Positions 1 to 11,288 of a stretch of 64,000 bases of DNA are shown one piece after another. A program made the position numbers and the translations under genes. Numbering within the stretch: position 1 is the first letter of the stretch; every line of letters begins with the position of its first letter. The stretch is from Arthrinium phaeospermum. Taxonomy: Eukaryota > Ascomycota > Sordariomycetes > Amphisphaeriales > Apiosporaceae. Where the stretch lies: positions 3,286,001 to 3,350,000 of the forward strand of contig QYRS01000005.1 in the NCBI GenBank assembly GCA_006503535.1. Reading direction: 5' to 3'. Under the pieces are notes generated by a model. It did no database searches. It saw nothing but the letters and a program-made list of their open reading frames with translations, and was not told the origin of the DNA.

Positions 1-210
1 GTTCTTTCGATGTTCTGCGAAAACGGTTCTTTGGCAAAGAACCGGGTTTTTACCAGCCCTACTGCCAGTGCCTAGATCAGCCCACTATTAGCGGGACATT
101 AGCATGCCTGAGCCCGTCTTGATTTCCAAGCAACCTCCAACCGCCGACGCTCACTTTTGGATAAGCGACTTCTGCACCTACCCTCATAGTTTCCCCCATG
201 AGATGAGATC

Positions 211-1901
211 TTATTGATCCAGCGCATGAGTTCCGGCGGTGCTTTTGCTCAGTCGATACAGCCTCCATTGGTACCAGGCGAACCACGAGAGCAGGACCAG
301 AAGGGTTGCGCCGATCAGCGACGGGACCAAGACCGGCGCAATCTTGTCGGAGACGTTGAAGGCGGTGCCGTCGTAATTGAAGAAGGAGGTGCTTAAAATG
401 GACTGAGTCCTCGAGAAGGCGTTAGCTGCGAATCTCACGTTGTGGAGCATAAAAAAAATAGAAGATTAGGAAGTTCTGATCACTCCTTCCAAATTTAACA
501 GCACACACTTACCGCAACAAATGTCCCGGGCAGGAACAGGACCGTCACCAGGGCCAGCGTGAACATGGCCATGCTCTCTCGCTGGGTCTGAACCGCTATC
601 TGCTGGTTTGCCAGGTGATGTAACTGCTCGATCTGTGTCAGCCATCAAGTCTCTGATATATCGCAGTCCATGACGGCCAAGGAAGGAATGAGCCAAAAAG
701 AAAAATAATGGCAACGAACGAGCTGGATGCGTATGTTGGTCCGCTCCAAGTAAGTGTTGGCCCAGCGAGCCCAGAAGCTTCGCAATGCTTGCAAGTGGTG
801 CAAGTCGTCTGTCGCCGCCCTCACTTCGTCATCCTCGTGCACCGCTTGCGCCGACAACGATTTCTTGGACGTCGCATCGAGCCTCTGTTGTAGCGACAAC
901 AACGCTTCGATGTGCTGTTTGATATCTTCTAGGTCCTTGAGCATGCAGTGCCACTGGACCGAGAGGTCGTGCAGTGTCTCGGCCTGCTTCTTGACATCTT
1001 CCTTGGAATTGCCCTGTTCCTGCATTGCCGTATTGGTTATTGGTTATTGTTCAAAGATGTCTGCGGGAAGATTTGGGCAGACTTACGATACGGCGGAGAC
1101 GGTCTCGTTGTTCTCTGATTCCCTTCTGGTACGAACGCAGCGTAAACTCAAGGATCAGAATATTGATGAACATAGGTTCCTGTGGCAGGTTTGGGTTGGC
1201 CTTCAGTTGCAGATTCACGAAATCGGTGAGCGCTACTGGGAAGTTCAAGCAATAGAAGGACGTCGTCTTCTGGTCGCTGATTACTTGAAGCACGAATGAT
1301 GGATCCGCCTTCTCAGCCCAGCAGTAGAAGCCATACTGTAGAACTGCCCACTTGTAAGATATTGCTGTCGTCTTTATGACCTGGGGATGGCAGTCACTGT
1401 ATCTAGAGACCGCTCAGTGGCATTGCCCCTGGCTCCAATGCTTGATATTGTCGTGGGAATAACAGTCCAGTCTTCGCCCTTGCAGAGATCGACCACGAAC
1501 TTGGACGGGAGATCAGCGGCCTCAACGAGTGTTTGCAAGTACCGGGCGAGGCCGTGTCCATGTTTATAGGGGTTCTTGTCATCACCGCTCACTATGAAGC
1601 TGCCATCTTGTTCAGTTTCACGACCATGATGTCAAATGGGAAGCCAGGAGACTTACAACAGCCGCATACGGTCCCGGGCGCTGCCCTTGTCCATCAAATG
1701 AGCAAACAACTCGGATTCGAGCGGGCTTTCGCCCCTATTTTGGGGCTTGCCTTCTGGTTTGGTCTCGGCGACTGCGCAATGCCTCGTCCCATTCTCAAAG
1801 AAGTGCAGGGTGGTTACGCACCCGACATTGCAGCACTTCCCCGCCTCCGCGACGCCTTCGTCAATGCCCAGGCGAGCAATAGTCTCGAGATATCCAGGCA
1901 T
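211..1901 (-). CDS. CorA-like membrane protein (multi-exon; 5' end unresolved)
   Basis: Probable integral membrane protein related to CorA-type Mg2+ transporters of filamentous fungi. The strongest evidence is the C-terminus: an amphipathic stretch (QTQRESMAM), a first membrane segment ending FLPGTFVA, then STSFFNYDG and a second membrane segment (PVLVPSLIGATLLVLLSWFA) followed by a basic tail. This two-helix C-terminus is the CorA layout, although the classical GMN signature is not seen. Exons supported by GT-AG sites and continuous frame: 1657-1901, about 1480-1599, 1087-1380, 720-1019, 513-632 and 211-402. The donor that pairs with the acceptor before 1380 is not clear, and the donor after 720 (GTTCGT) is weak. 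The start is uncertain: the ATG at 1901 is open, but further 5' exons between 1900 and 2350 cannot be excluded. The central exons are helical and charged, as expected of the soluble CorA domain. Transport of a metal ion is inferred only from the family. Confidence 0.6.
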
Positions 1902-2403
1902 CAGAAGTTACGTTATCTATGAGGGGCCGATTGAAATATGCAGACAGGATGGAAAGTTGGGGTGGGTTTCTAAATGATGTTGACATTTGGGGGCCAGCCA
2001 CCATGCCACCGACGACGAATCATCGGCCGTCAGCGTTCTGCCAAACGCATTGATAAGATCCATCTGAGCCAAGCTGAAAACTGCACCGCGGCGGAGGCGC
2101 CCTGAAAATGCATTTGCAGCCCCTCTTGTATGCCAAGGCAACGGCGGCAGCTGCCGTGTCGTATTTTACGTACATGATATAACAAAGGCACCGTTTCGAA
2201 CAGGAGTACAATTGGCAAGTCGTGAGTACGGAAATAGGCACAGGGCAGCTTCGACCGACAAATCCAGAAGTTGAGGAACGAGACCCCACAACAGCCTTTT
2301 CTTACCAGGTCCATCTACGGCAGGGTAGTCTCTGTTTATTCGTGCATCAGTCAAATCTAAGTAGTGTAAATCAAGAAGGAATCCGGTCTAATCCTCATCA
2401 TTA

Positions 2404-3428
2404 TCACTGTCCCAGCATCAGCCGCAGTACCTTGACCGCCTGCTCGTTCGCCGTAAACAAGATACCGCCCGCCATGACCGTCCGCCCCAGCCGCATCACG
2501 GTCCCGCGCCAGAACCCCCGGAAGACGCCATCCTCCGCGATGATGGCGCGCGCCGCGTCGAGGGTGCCGCCCACGGCACGGGCCTGCTGCACCTTGGTCT
2601 TGACCGTGTCGAACGGCTGCGTGGCGAGCGTGGTGATGGTCCCCGCGAGCGCGCCGTTGGCGAAACTCATGACCGGCCCGTCGATGTCGACATGGTGCCC
2701 GCCGCCCTTGCCGTCCCCGAACCAGGCCGACCGCCGCTCCCAGTCCTTGAGGATGCTGTAGGACCCCAGCCGGAACCCCGTGGTGCCGATCTGCTTGAGC
2801 GTCGTGGTGACGTAGCCGGCGTACAGGGCGCCTCGGACCCCTGCTCCGTGGCTAGGGATTTGACGCAGTGCCACGGCGAGCGGAAGCGGCGCGAGGTCTT
2901 GGCGTCGTCGATGAGGGCCGTCTTGATGCGCTCCGTCGGCGTCACGATCACGGTCGACGACACCACGCCCGCCACCATGCCCGAGGCGATGGACTGCGCG
3001 GGGCCCAGGGTGTGGGTCTCTGGGTCCTCGAACATCTTGCGGATGCTGTCGAAGGCGACGAAGCGGACGGCGTCCTTGCCGATTGAACCCTGTTACATGT
3101 CAATATAGGTATCTACATGCAGTTGGGAAGATATATGGTAGTAATGGTCCACTACGCCCCAGATATAGGGGCACAGGTTAAGTTAAGCAACTATCTCACG
3201 TACCACGATCATGGTCGAGCAGCCCTTGTAGAGCGCTGGCAGCCCTTCCTGCTTAATCACGTTGCCGACGACGCGGAACGGATTTTTGACGCCGCCATGG
3301 CCGTATAGTTGCACACGCGTCTTGGCGAACTCGAATGGGTATGTACAGAAGGCCTCGACGCCCCCTGCGGTGCCGCCGGCCAAGAGCGAGATCAGTGGTG
3401 AGGTTCTGCCACTGGCGTCGGCCACCAT
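2404..3428 (-). CDS. Mitochondrial carrier, tricarboxylate/citrate type, with a frameshift
   Basis: Member of the mitochondrial carrier family, closest in layout to the citrate (tricarboxylate) carrier CTP1, an inner-membrane exchanger. Three carrier repeats are visible: TYPFEFAKTR in repeat 1, VTPTERIKT in repeat 2 and TQPFDTVKTK in repeat 3, each matching PX[DE]XX[KR]. Exon 1 is 3204-3428 (ATG with CCGCC upstream), the intron 3090-3203 (GTACGT...CAG), and exon 2 runs from 3089 to the TGA at 2404. Inside exon 2 the frame breaks: codons through CVKSLATEQG are in one frame, and YAGYVTTTLKQ to the stop are in another. The break coincides with a run of four G on the coding strand (2838-2841); one missing G explains it. 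With that frame change the product is about 300 residues, the normal family length. It is either a base-call error or a real inactivating deletion. No short intron would repair it. Confidence 0.85.
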
Positions 3429-4246
3429 GGCGGCGGGTAGTTGTGCACGCTAGAAAGTGGTTCAAATGAAAGTAGCTTATAAAACTTCATCGACGTTGGT
3501 TCAAAGTTCGTTCGCTTATTCTGCGAGAAGAGGTTGGTCGCTTGACTGTGTCTGCAGTGTACAGCTCAGATCAATGCTGGACGGTTGTCATTGCCTCGGC
3601 TTGAGCAATGACGTCGGCCAGGGGTCTTTTAGTGCTACTGCGGAGCACTTTCCGGGGCCCCAGAGCAGATCAGTGCTGCCAAGACAGCTAAAGCCCATGA
3701 GAAGGAAGGGTGTCGCATTCGCCAACGTAACTACTACCTATCAGCCAAAGTGTGCCAATTGTTTGCTCGTCGATAATAGAAGACGGCGTTGAAGACAATA
3801 TAGTTGATTTTTGTGCCAATACCGATTTACAATAGAGACCTCCGGTGATTGCGCAGATGTCGTCGCACATGTTCGGGCTCGGCTGAGTGGGAGATAAAGT
3901 ACCTAATCGGCCCTCTCAACCGGCATAGATGACCCAAAATAATAGTGTCGGTGAACCTGTGATGACTTTGGCACGAGGCATCGCAGCCCTCAGCTATGAT
4001 TCTACCTGATAGAAAAATGCATCAAGTTATTGGTCGCAGAGGCTTGAGCAGCGATATAGGAACATGCCAAATTTCTAATGGCGAATTGGAATTTCTTTGG
4101 AATGAAATTAACATGCGCAAACTCCATCTAACCGAAACGCCATGATGTCTATGTAAACCCACAGCCCTAATTGAGGCCATCGTCAATGAAAACCCAAGCT
4201 AATGAAACACAACACATCGGCCCGTTGCCACCGAGCCCTCCTCTCC
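3429..4246. other. Gene-poor spacer
   Basis: Between the carrier start and the hydrolase stop. No supported coding exon, RNA gene or repeat was found. The 3429-3800 part is presumably promoter and 5' leader of the minus-strand carrier gene. Confidence 0.5.
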
Positions 4247-5055
4247 TCAAGAGCGCAGCGCCCCCGTCTGGCGCGCCACGTCGAGCATCTGGTCGACGAG
4301 GGGATTGACGTCGGTCGACTTGAGCGGGACGCGGTGGCCGCCGGGCCACTCGAGCACGCGCGCCGACTCGGGGCAGCAGTACTTGTCGAGCAGCTCGCGG
4401 TGCAGCGGCAGGCCCTCGTCGAGGGTGCCGTGGACGTGGATGGTGGGCAGGCGCAGGACGTGCTCCTCGTTGACCATGTCCATGAGGTCGGGCGGTCCTT
4501 TCAGGGCGATCTCGGCGCAGTCGCCCAGCATGGACGAGCGCGAGACGAGCTCGGGCGGGTCGAGCGCCACGATGGGCGCCCGCCCGGCCATGAGCACGGC
4601 GAACTTGAAGTCGGTCGTCCCCGCGTCGTTACGGAGGCCCAGCTTCTCGGCCCGGGCCTGCTGCCGGTACAGCAGGCTCGCGGCCAGCTTGGCGCCCTGA
4701 CTAAAACCCAGCAGCCCGACCCAGGGGCCCGAGGCGACGTCGTCGTCGTCCTCCATGGCGCGCGTGATGGAGGCCTCGATGGCCTCGCGGGCGGCGCGCT
4801 CCTCGACCTCGGGGTGCTCGGGCATCCAGCGGAGCCAGCGCTTGAAGGGGCCGTAGTCGGCGTACACGGACACCACGTCCGGGCCGGGCTTGGAGGAGTA
4901 GGGGCCTCGGCGTACACGAGCCGGAAGTAGGGCTCCAGCTTCTGCGACAGCTGCCGGCACTGCGCCCGGAAGATGACGGCGTTGGTGCCGCCGCCGTGCA
5001 GGCAGAGGATGCGCGGGAGGCCGCGCGTCTTGGCGAGGTATTCGGGGCTCTCCAT
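4247..5055 (-). CDS. FSH1-type serine hydrolase (DUF341), with a frameshift
   Basis: Alpha/beta hydrolase of the fungal FSH1 family; physiological substrates of these enzymes are mostly unknown. The start is the ATG at 5055 (MESPEYLAKTR). Family marks: an oxyanion strand LCLHGGGTN, the nucleophile elbow GFSQG, an Asp-containing loop HVHGTLDEG and the C-terminal catalytic His in GGHRVP, so the Ser-Asp-His triad is complete. The reading frame changes once: FRLVYAEAP is in the first frame, and SSKPGPDVVSVYADYGPF with everything after it is in another. The change falls at four C on the coding strand (4901-4904); one extra C would restore a continuous protein of about 270 residues, the usual size. 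Like the neighbouring carrier gene this is a one-base loss in a short G/C run, so the same cause (sequence error or shared decay) is likely. Confidence 0.85.
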
Positions 5056-5063
5056 GGCGTCTA

Positions 5064-5096
5064 TGTGTGTGCGTGTGCGTGTGCGTGTGCGCGTAT
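5064..5096. repeat. GTGTGC microsatellite
   Basis: Alternating GTGTGC/GTGCGT units directly upstream of the FSH1-type start codon, so within its leader or promoter on the minus strand. Confidence 0.8.
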
Positions 5097-6424
5097 ATTT
5101 CTATTTATGTATAGATCGTGATAGTAGCAGGGCCCGAGAAACTCTCTTGCTTTCTTGTGCTCCTTGGTATGTGTAACGCAACGATGTGCGATTAGAAGTA
5201 AAAGTAAGCCACGATTTAGGTGCAAAATCAACAAGGAATGTACCAAAGTCCCGAAGCTTCTGGCAAGGGAAAACCGGAAGGCGATTGAACGGCGATGGCC
5301 TTTTCGGGGGAAGTTGGCAAAGTGAGAGAGAATCAAGTCAGTAGCAATTGGCGGCAAGCAAGCAAGACATGGGATTGTCAGCCAGCCCGCCGGACTTCAC
5401 CACCTGGGCACGTGGTCGGGAAGTTTCGGTGGCTTTCTGCCGCAACTTAGTTGAGTTGGCAAGGATTACTGTTCCTTCTATACCAAATGCAAGAGTTATC
5501 TGAGGCGAGATAAGCGCTGCTGTCCCGTAGGATTGGCATGTCAGCGAGATGATGTGAGATGGGCACACCCATCAACGTCTTTTTTCTTCTGGCGGGTTAT
5601 CTCCCCTCAATGGCAGTTCGTCTGTTGCCGGAAACGAGGGCCCGGACTTCGAATGGCTGAGTCCTTGGCATGTAGGCTCGGAGTTTTTGTTACTCCTACT
5701 CGGGGTCAGCCACGACGTATATATCATCCGGACGCGCGCATGTTTCATTTTGCGAGGAATAGCGCCCATAGTATATCTTACGTTCTCGCTCTCTTACTCC
5801 GTACTCGTTTCAATATTAGCGATGGTCGGCACGGCCCGTAACAACAAGCGTTGATTAGGTCAAGTTTGGTGGGTAGCGTGCTTGCAGTGCTTCTTCAAGC
5901 CAAGACCGACAGACTTGAGACCAGTGGGTTTAGCTTCCTGGAGGCACATTGGACTTGGACGGCTCGAGTATGCTTGGATCAATACTCGTGAACTATGCTG
6001 GCTCCAGCAAATGCACCATCTCGAAGAGCTTGCGAAAGAAGTTTACCACCTTAGCCAACCAAATGGCAATGCCACTGACTGTCAAATGTGCGTTCGCAGG
6101 TTGCTGACTCGTGGATGGCTAAGGTGGACCCCTCCTCTCAAACTCCTAAAACATACTCCATTTGCATGCAGGCAATAGGACAGACATCTTCTCGTACCTA
6201 CATTCGCTATATGCAGGAATAGTACAGACCTGTATACGGATCATGCATGGGCGGCTGCCTGATCAGGCAGGCGTGTTTGTCAAGTTAGCGATTCCTGCAG
6301 CCTAGAATTTGCAGCCAGATATCAAGTCCTCGATTGTCTGACAAATAATTTCTCCCATTTGCTTCACGACCGACTGGTAGCTCCGAAGGATTCACCGGCA
6401 TGATTCTACTAGAGAGACCGCCTG
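5097..6424. other. Gene-poor spacer
   Basis: About 1.3 kb between divergent genes. Short open frames on both strands have no family features and no convincing splice structure. Probably holds the promoters of the FSH1-type gene and of the gene starting at 6425. Confidence 0.5.
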
Positions 6425-7799
6425 ATGTTTTGCAATATCTGCGGATGTCCAATCTTTCCGCCGCCTCAGCGGGCGTCAGAAGGCGGGGTAGAAGAGAGTG
6501 AGCACCCGAAATGGCTGGGACAGGCCGTGATGCTCAGCGACCCCGCCGAAGAGTTCGAGACGCTGGAGCTGCACTACCGCGCCGGCAAGAAGCCCGGCGT
6601 GCCCGAGCTGGAATTCACGCGCGATGACCAGGAAATCCAGAGGGACGAGGTCACCATGGTCACGCCGTACGAGTGCCTCCTGGTCAAGGACGGCACCCGC
6701 GTCCGGCCCAACTGGGGCGTCGGCCTCGACAACGGCGGGCAGCGCCACCCCAACTCCACGCCGTACGGCATCTTGGTGCACGCGGCCTGCCTCGACGTCG
6801 TCGAGAGGGCCATGCGCAACAAGTCCCGGCGTCGCAATCCCCACGTGCACTCGCTGCGCACGCTCTGGAAGGTGCTGCGCATGCGGCGCGACGCGTGCGA
6901 CAACGAGCTGATGGGCACGGATTATGGGCCGGCCCAGCACGAGCCCCTTTGGAGGAGGAACGTTCACTACCTGTACAACAGCAACCCCTGCCCCATGTTT
7001 TTCGTGAGGCATTCTCGGCGGGGATTTGATGGGGATTGGGTAAGTGAGCATAAGAATGATGACATGGCACGGCTCTTATTTCCAGGTCTTTTTCTTCTCC
7101 CTCTTCCAAATCACGCCTGGGTTCCTTGAGTGTATCTGTGCTGAGCTCACTGTTGTTTGTATGCAGTTGCTTGAGGACCCCACCACGACCCCGGATCTGA
7201 CCGACATGTTGCTGTCCGATGTCAGAAGAGTGGAATCCGATGCCGTCAATCAGGAGACGCAAGCTTTCCGTCAAGCGTTCATGAGTCTTCCCCTGGAGCT
7301 CCGGGAGCATATTCTCGAGTTCTTGAGCGCTTGCGACGACTTGCACTCGTTCTGTACACGACTACTACCCCAAGAGGTGTGGCGCGACATGCTGCTCGGG
7401 AAGAAGTTCCTGCCGTTCCTGTACGACATTGACGACGCCGCCGTATTGCGGTGCATCCAGGAGACAGAGGGGAAGGCAGGGACCAAGCAGGTCGATTGGG
7501 AATCGCTGGTGAGGAGCCTCAGTCGAGGGGCGTGGGCTTCGAGAGAGTGCCGCGGGCCCCCTCCGCCCTACGATGGTGATGAAGTTGAAGATGGAGATGG
7601 CTGGGATCCGAGGACGGGCTATTACTACTGCGACTTGCCCGCACCCACCGGACTGCGCAACCGCCGGAGGATCTGGCAGCTGGCGGAAGAGATGTTTGTC
7701 GGCGACGTCCTGCCATCCAAGAGCAGCGGCGCGAGCGTGCCCCGGTACTGGGACGAGTACGGCGAGCGGGTGTATCCGGTTGTTCGGCTCTCAGAATAA
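6425..7799 (+). CDS. F-box-like protein with N-terminal Cys motif
   Basis: Two-exon gene: 6425-7039 and 7167-7799, intron with GTAAGT donor and TATGCAG acceptor, phase 0, about 415 residues. The N-terminus has a CxxC pair (CNICGCPI) typical of a zinc-stabilised cap. After about residue 235 there is an F-box-like helix set (LPLELREHILEFL followed by LHSFCTRLLPQEVWRDML). The C-terminal part holds a YDGDEVEDGDGWDPRTGYYY segment and ends PRYWDEYGERVYP. F-box proteins usually act as substrate receptors of SCF ubiquitin ligases; that role is inferred from the motif only. The gene belongs to a type of fungus-specific protein found in large, poorly characterised families. Codon use is G/C-rich, as in its neighbours. 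Confidence 0.75.
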
Positions 7800-9431
7800 G
7801 TCTCGGGGTGACAGAAACCTCGAAGCAGCATCAATAGATCATATCAGTGGTGACTGATTGCTGGGTCTCCGACTCTTTTGCCCCGAGGGCCGGAACGTGC
7901 CGTAAAAGATACCAGCTTCTATGATTCACAGCCCAAGAGGCTCGGAAGCTCTCTCGGCGCAAGGGATGTAGTTTTTCGCAGGGAACGTTCCATGATCATG
8001 TGTTTATGCCCTGCCTATCTGTCTAATAACTGAAGATATCTACCATTTTCAGCGACGACTTCGCATTAGTGTGGTTAATGGGAAGCGCACCAAGCATAGC
8101 GCAATCCAATGGGCAGTTGGAGAAGGGCTTTGGATCTTCGGGTCGATTTGGAGAGCTGTTGTGGGGCGGGGAGTCGTTGGGAGGCACGCTCTGCACGCAC
8201 CCAACAGTGGGCAAGTAAAGCTTGAAAGACTCGTGAAAACATGCAAGCATGCAAGCATGGCCCTATGAGGGAATGAGGATCAACTGACAGAAGCGATCAA
8301 CCCGTGTCATGTCTCACCCAACTCAGATACAGCAACGAGATAAGATAGGCAGATCTGTACACGGGCGCAAACTCCGTCGGATCGCCAGCGTATGACGCCA
8401 GATTCGGAGACGACTCCAATACACATGGGCCGGTTATCAGTGCAATTGGAGATTCATGCCGACTCTTTTTCCAGCTTCAGGCCAACAGCACAGCAGCTCG
8501 GCCGCCATTGATGCTTTGTCGGGCGTGCCGTCTGGCCGTCCCTGGCGGCGATGGAAGTCCGCCGCCCCGCCCGTGACTGTTTCAAGTCGCTAGTAAACCC
8601 GACTTCGCTGTCGCTAACGTTCTATCGGTGCAACAGACGCTGGAGCTTACCCCTCCAACCGCCCCAGCCCTCCCTGTTCGCCGCGAAAAGACAGAAAGAA
8701 AAAAAATCGCCGCACCGCGCCCAGGCCATTGGCTGCCCGGTTGACTGTATCAAAAAACGACTACCACCTCTCCCTTGCTAAACTTGCCTTACGGAGTATT
8801 CCCTAACGCCTATCTAATTCCCCTAGCTCTGTTTTCTTCGCATTTAGAAAGTCTATTTGGTTATCGCGATAGTAGAGCGGATACTCCATCAAGAATAGAA
8901 TATTTCGCCATGCCCACCCACCCATTACCAGCCCAGCCGTCAGATCGCGGGAGGTCTATCGGTATGTACAGTAGACGGGTCGTACATACAGAAACCAAAC
9001 ACACCACACTCAAGACACTCTCTTCTTATTCGCGCACACCATGCTCTGCTGCCGGGCATGAACGCCGCCGCTTAGCCAGGACCCCTACTCCTCTCAGTTC
9101 CCGTTTGGACCCCCTTCTGCCGTCTTTTTCGCCCCAGTGACACGCTCTTATCGTGGATTTTCTGGAGCACTTGAGCACCCATCTCCACGTTTCTCATCCA
9201 CCTGCGCAAAGACGAAATCCGGGGGTTACGGGTTACGTGAAACCACCTAGGAAAACCCATACCGGCCCCCTTCAGGAGTTTTAAGAAGAAAGACATTGTT
9301 GGACTTCTCTTGCTCTCTTCCTCTTATTACAAATAGAGCGCGCATACCGGCACTCCCTCTTCTCCTTGAAGATCGTTGTTGCAATCTCAAAAGTCCCGCG
9401 GGCTGGGTTTGCAATTTTTTGTTTTAGCGCA
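7800..9431. other. Spacer upstream of the MFS transporter
   Basis: About 1.6 kb without a supported gene. The last 600 bases before 9432 are pyrimidine-rich on the plus strand, as in fungal promoters and long leaders. Confidence 0.45.
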
Positions 9432-11288
9432 ATGGCGTCTCCAACGGCCTCCGAATCCAAGATTGAGGCGCAGCGCGACGGCGCCGATGGTGCCGTCCCG
9501 TATGCCGATGAGGAGTACAGCGCCATCGACGAGAAGAAGCTCGTCGCCAAGCTGGACCGGCGCATCGTGCCCCTGGTGATGTTGTCGTACACACTCAGCT
9601 TCCTAGACAGGTAGGAAACCCTCTCGCGCGCATACTTTGTCGCTTGAAGGTGCCGTCCTTGGTATTGCGCAAATCAGTACTGACTGACACGGCCAACAGA
9701 GTCAACATCGGCAATGCCCGCCTCTACGGGCTGGAGGAGGACATCGGCCTGAAGGGCAACCAGTACCAGATCGCCGTCGCCATCATGTTCGTGACGTACC
9801 TGCTGTTCGAGGTGCCGAGCAACCTGGTGCTGAAGCCCTTCTCGCCGTCGCGCTGGCTCGCCTTCATCATCACGGCCTGGGGCATCGTCGCGACGCTGAC
9901 GGGGCTGGTGCGCAACTTCGGCGGGCTGGTGGCGTGCCGGCTGGTGCTGGGCGCGCTCGAGGCCGGCCTGTTCCCGGGTTTGAATGTGTACCTGACCTTC
10001 TTCTACACCAAGCACGAGCTGGCCCTGCGCGTGGGTTATTTATTTGTGTCCTCGGCCATCGCGGGCGCGTTCGGCGGGCTGCTCGCCTACGGCATCGGGC
10101 ACATGGAGGGGGTCGCGGGCCTCGGCGGCTGGCGCTGGATCATGATCCTCGAGGGCATCCCGAGCGTGCTGCTCGGCGTCTTCATCCTGCTGTTCCTGCC
10201 CAACGACGCCGAGAGCGCCTCCTTCCTCTCCGACGACGAGAAGAAGGTCATGGCCGCCCGCCTGACGCGCGGGTACGGCAACACGGCGTCGGCGCAGCAG
10301 TACAGCAACAAGGACATGCTGGCCGCGTTCAAGGACTGGAAGGTCTGGCTGTTCTGCGTCGCCCAGTTCGGCGTCGACACGATGTTGTATGGTGAGTGAA
10401 GAGAGAAAGACACGGAACCAGAGACGGAAAAGTAAACGCAGTCAGTCGCTAATTGGGTGTGCACTGTATTCAGGTTTCTCGACATTTCTGCCCACCATCA
10501 TCAAAAGTCTCGGGAGCTGGTCTACGGCGGAGGTGCAGCTCCTCACCGTGCCGTGCTACTTCCTCGGCGCCGTGGCCTACATGGCGGCCGCTTGGTACTC
10601 GGACCGCATGCAGCGACGCGCCGTGCTCATCGTCATCTTCGGCTGCGTGAGCGTGGTGGGCTACGGCATCTTGTTGTCCGATTCCTCGTCTGGGGTGCAT
10701 TACTTTGGGTATGTCGCATCCTTTCCGTCACGCCGCCCCTTGTGTGACTGGGTATTTGCTAACACTGCAACAGCTGCTTCATGATCGCCATGGGACTCTA
10801 CATCGTTGTAGGCTTGCCGCTGGCTTGGGTGAGTGAACAGGACGGACAAGAAATGACTCGTCAAAGTTTCATGGCTAATAAGGAAACTGCGCAGCTACCC
10901 AACAACTGCCCTCGCTACGGCAAACGCACCACGGCTTGTGGGATGAACCTCACGATGGGCAACGCATCCGGCATCATGGCGCCCTTTGTCTAGTACGTAC
11001 CACTTCCGCGCATACGCATCTATCTTGTCGGTTTTATCTCCCTGGGTTCCTCTTGCTAACTCGCCCCGCAGTCTAACGGCGGAGGGCCCGCGGTACATTC
11101 GCGGCAACGCCGTGTCGCTCAGCATGGTGGGCATGGCCGTCTGCATCTACGGCTTCCTCTGGTTCTGGTTCCGGCGCGAGAACCAGCGGCGGGACGCCGG
11201 CCACGTCTCGGCCAAGCACCAGCACCTCTCGGACCAGGAGCTGATGGAGCTCGGGGACGAGAGCCCACATTACCGTTACACCTACTAG
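9432..11288 (+). CDS. MFS transporter, allantoate permease (anion:cation symporter) type
   Basis: Plasma-membrane major facilitator of the Dal5/Tna1-like group, which imports organic anions such as allantoate, nicotinate or similar vitamins and amides. Six exons with clean GT-AG sites: 9432-9610, 9700-10391, 10474-10708, 10774-10828, 10895-10992 and 11072-11288. The joined protein has about 490 residues and about 12 hydrophobic segments. Diagnostic pieces are the N-terminal LDRRIVPL...SFLDR|VNIGNARL, FEVPSNLVLK in helix 2, the motif-A-like region around RLVLGALEAGLFPG, and GGWRWIMILEGIPSVLLG at helix 6. The C-terminal half has AAWYSDRMQRR after helix 8. The start at 9432 (AATGGCG) is preferred; an in-frame ATG at 9366 would add 22 residues. 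The substrate cannot be told from sequence. Confidence 0.9.
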
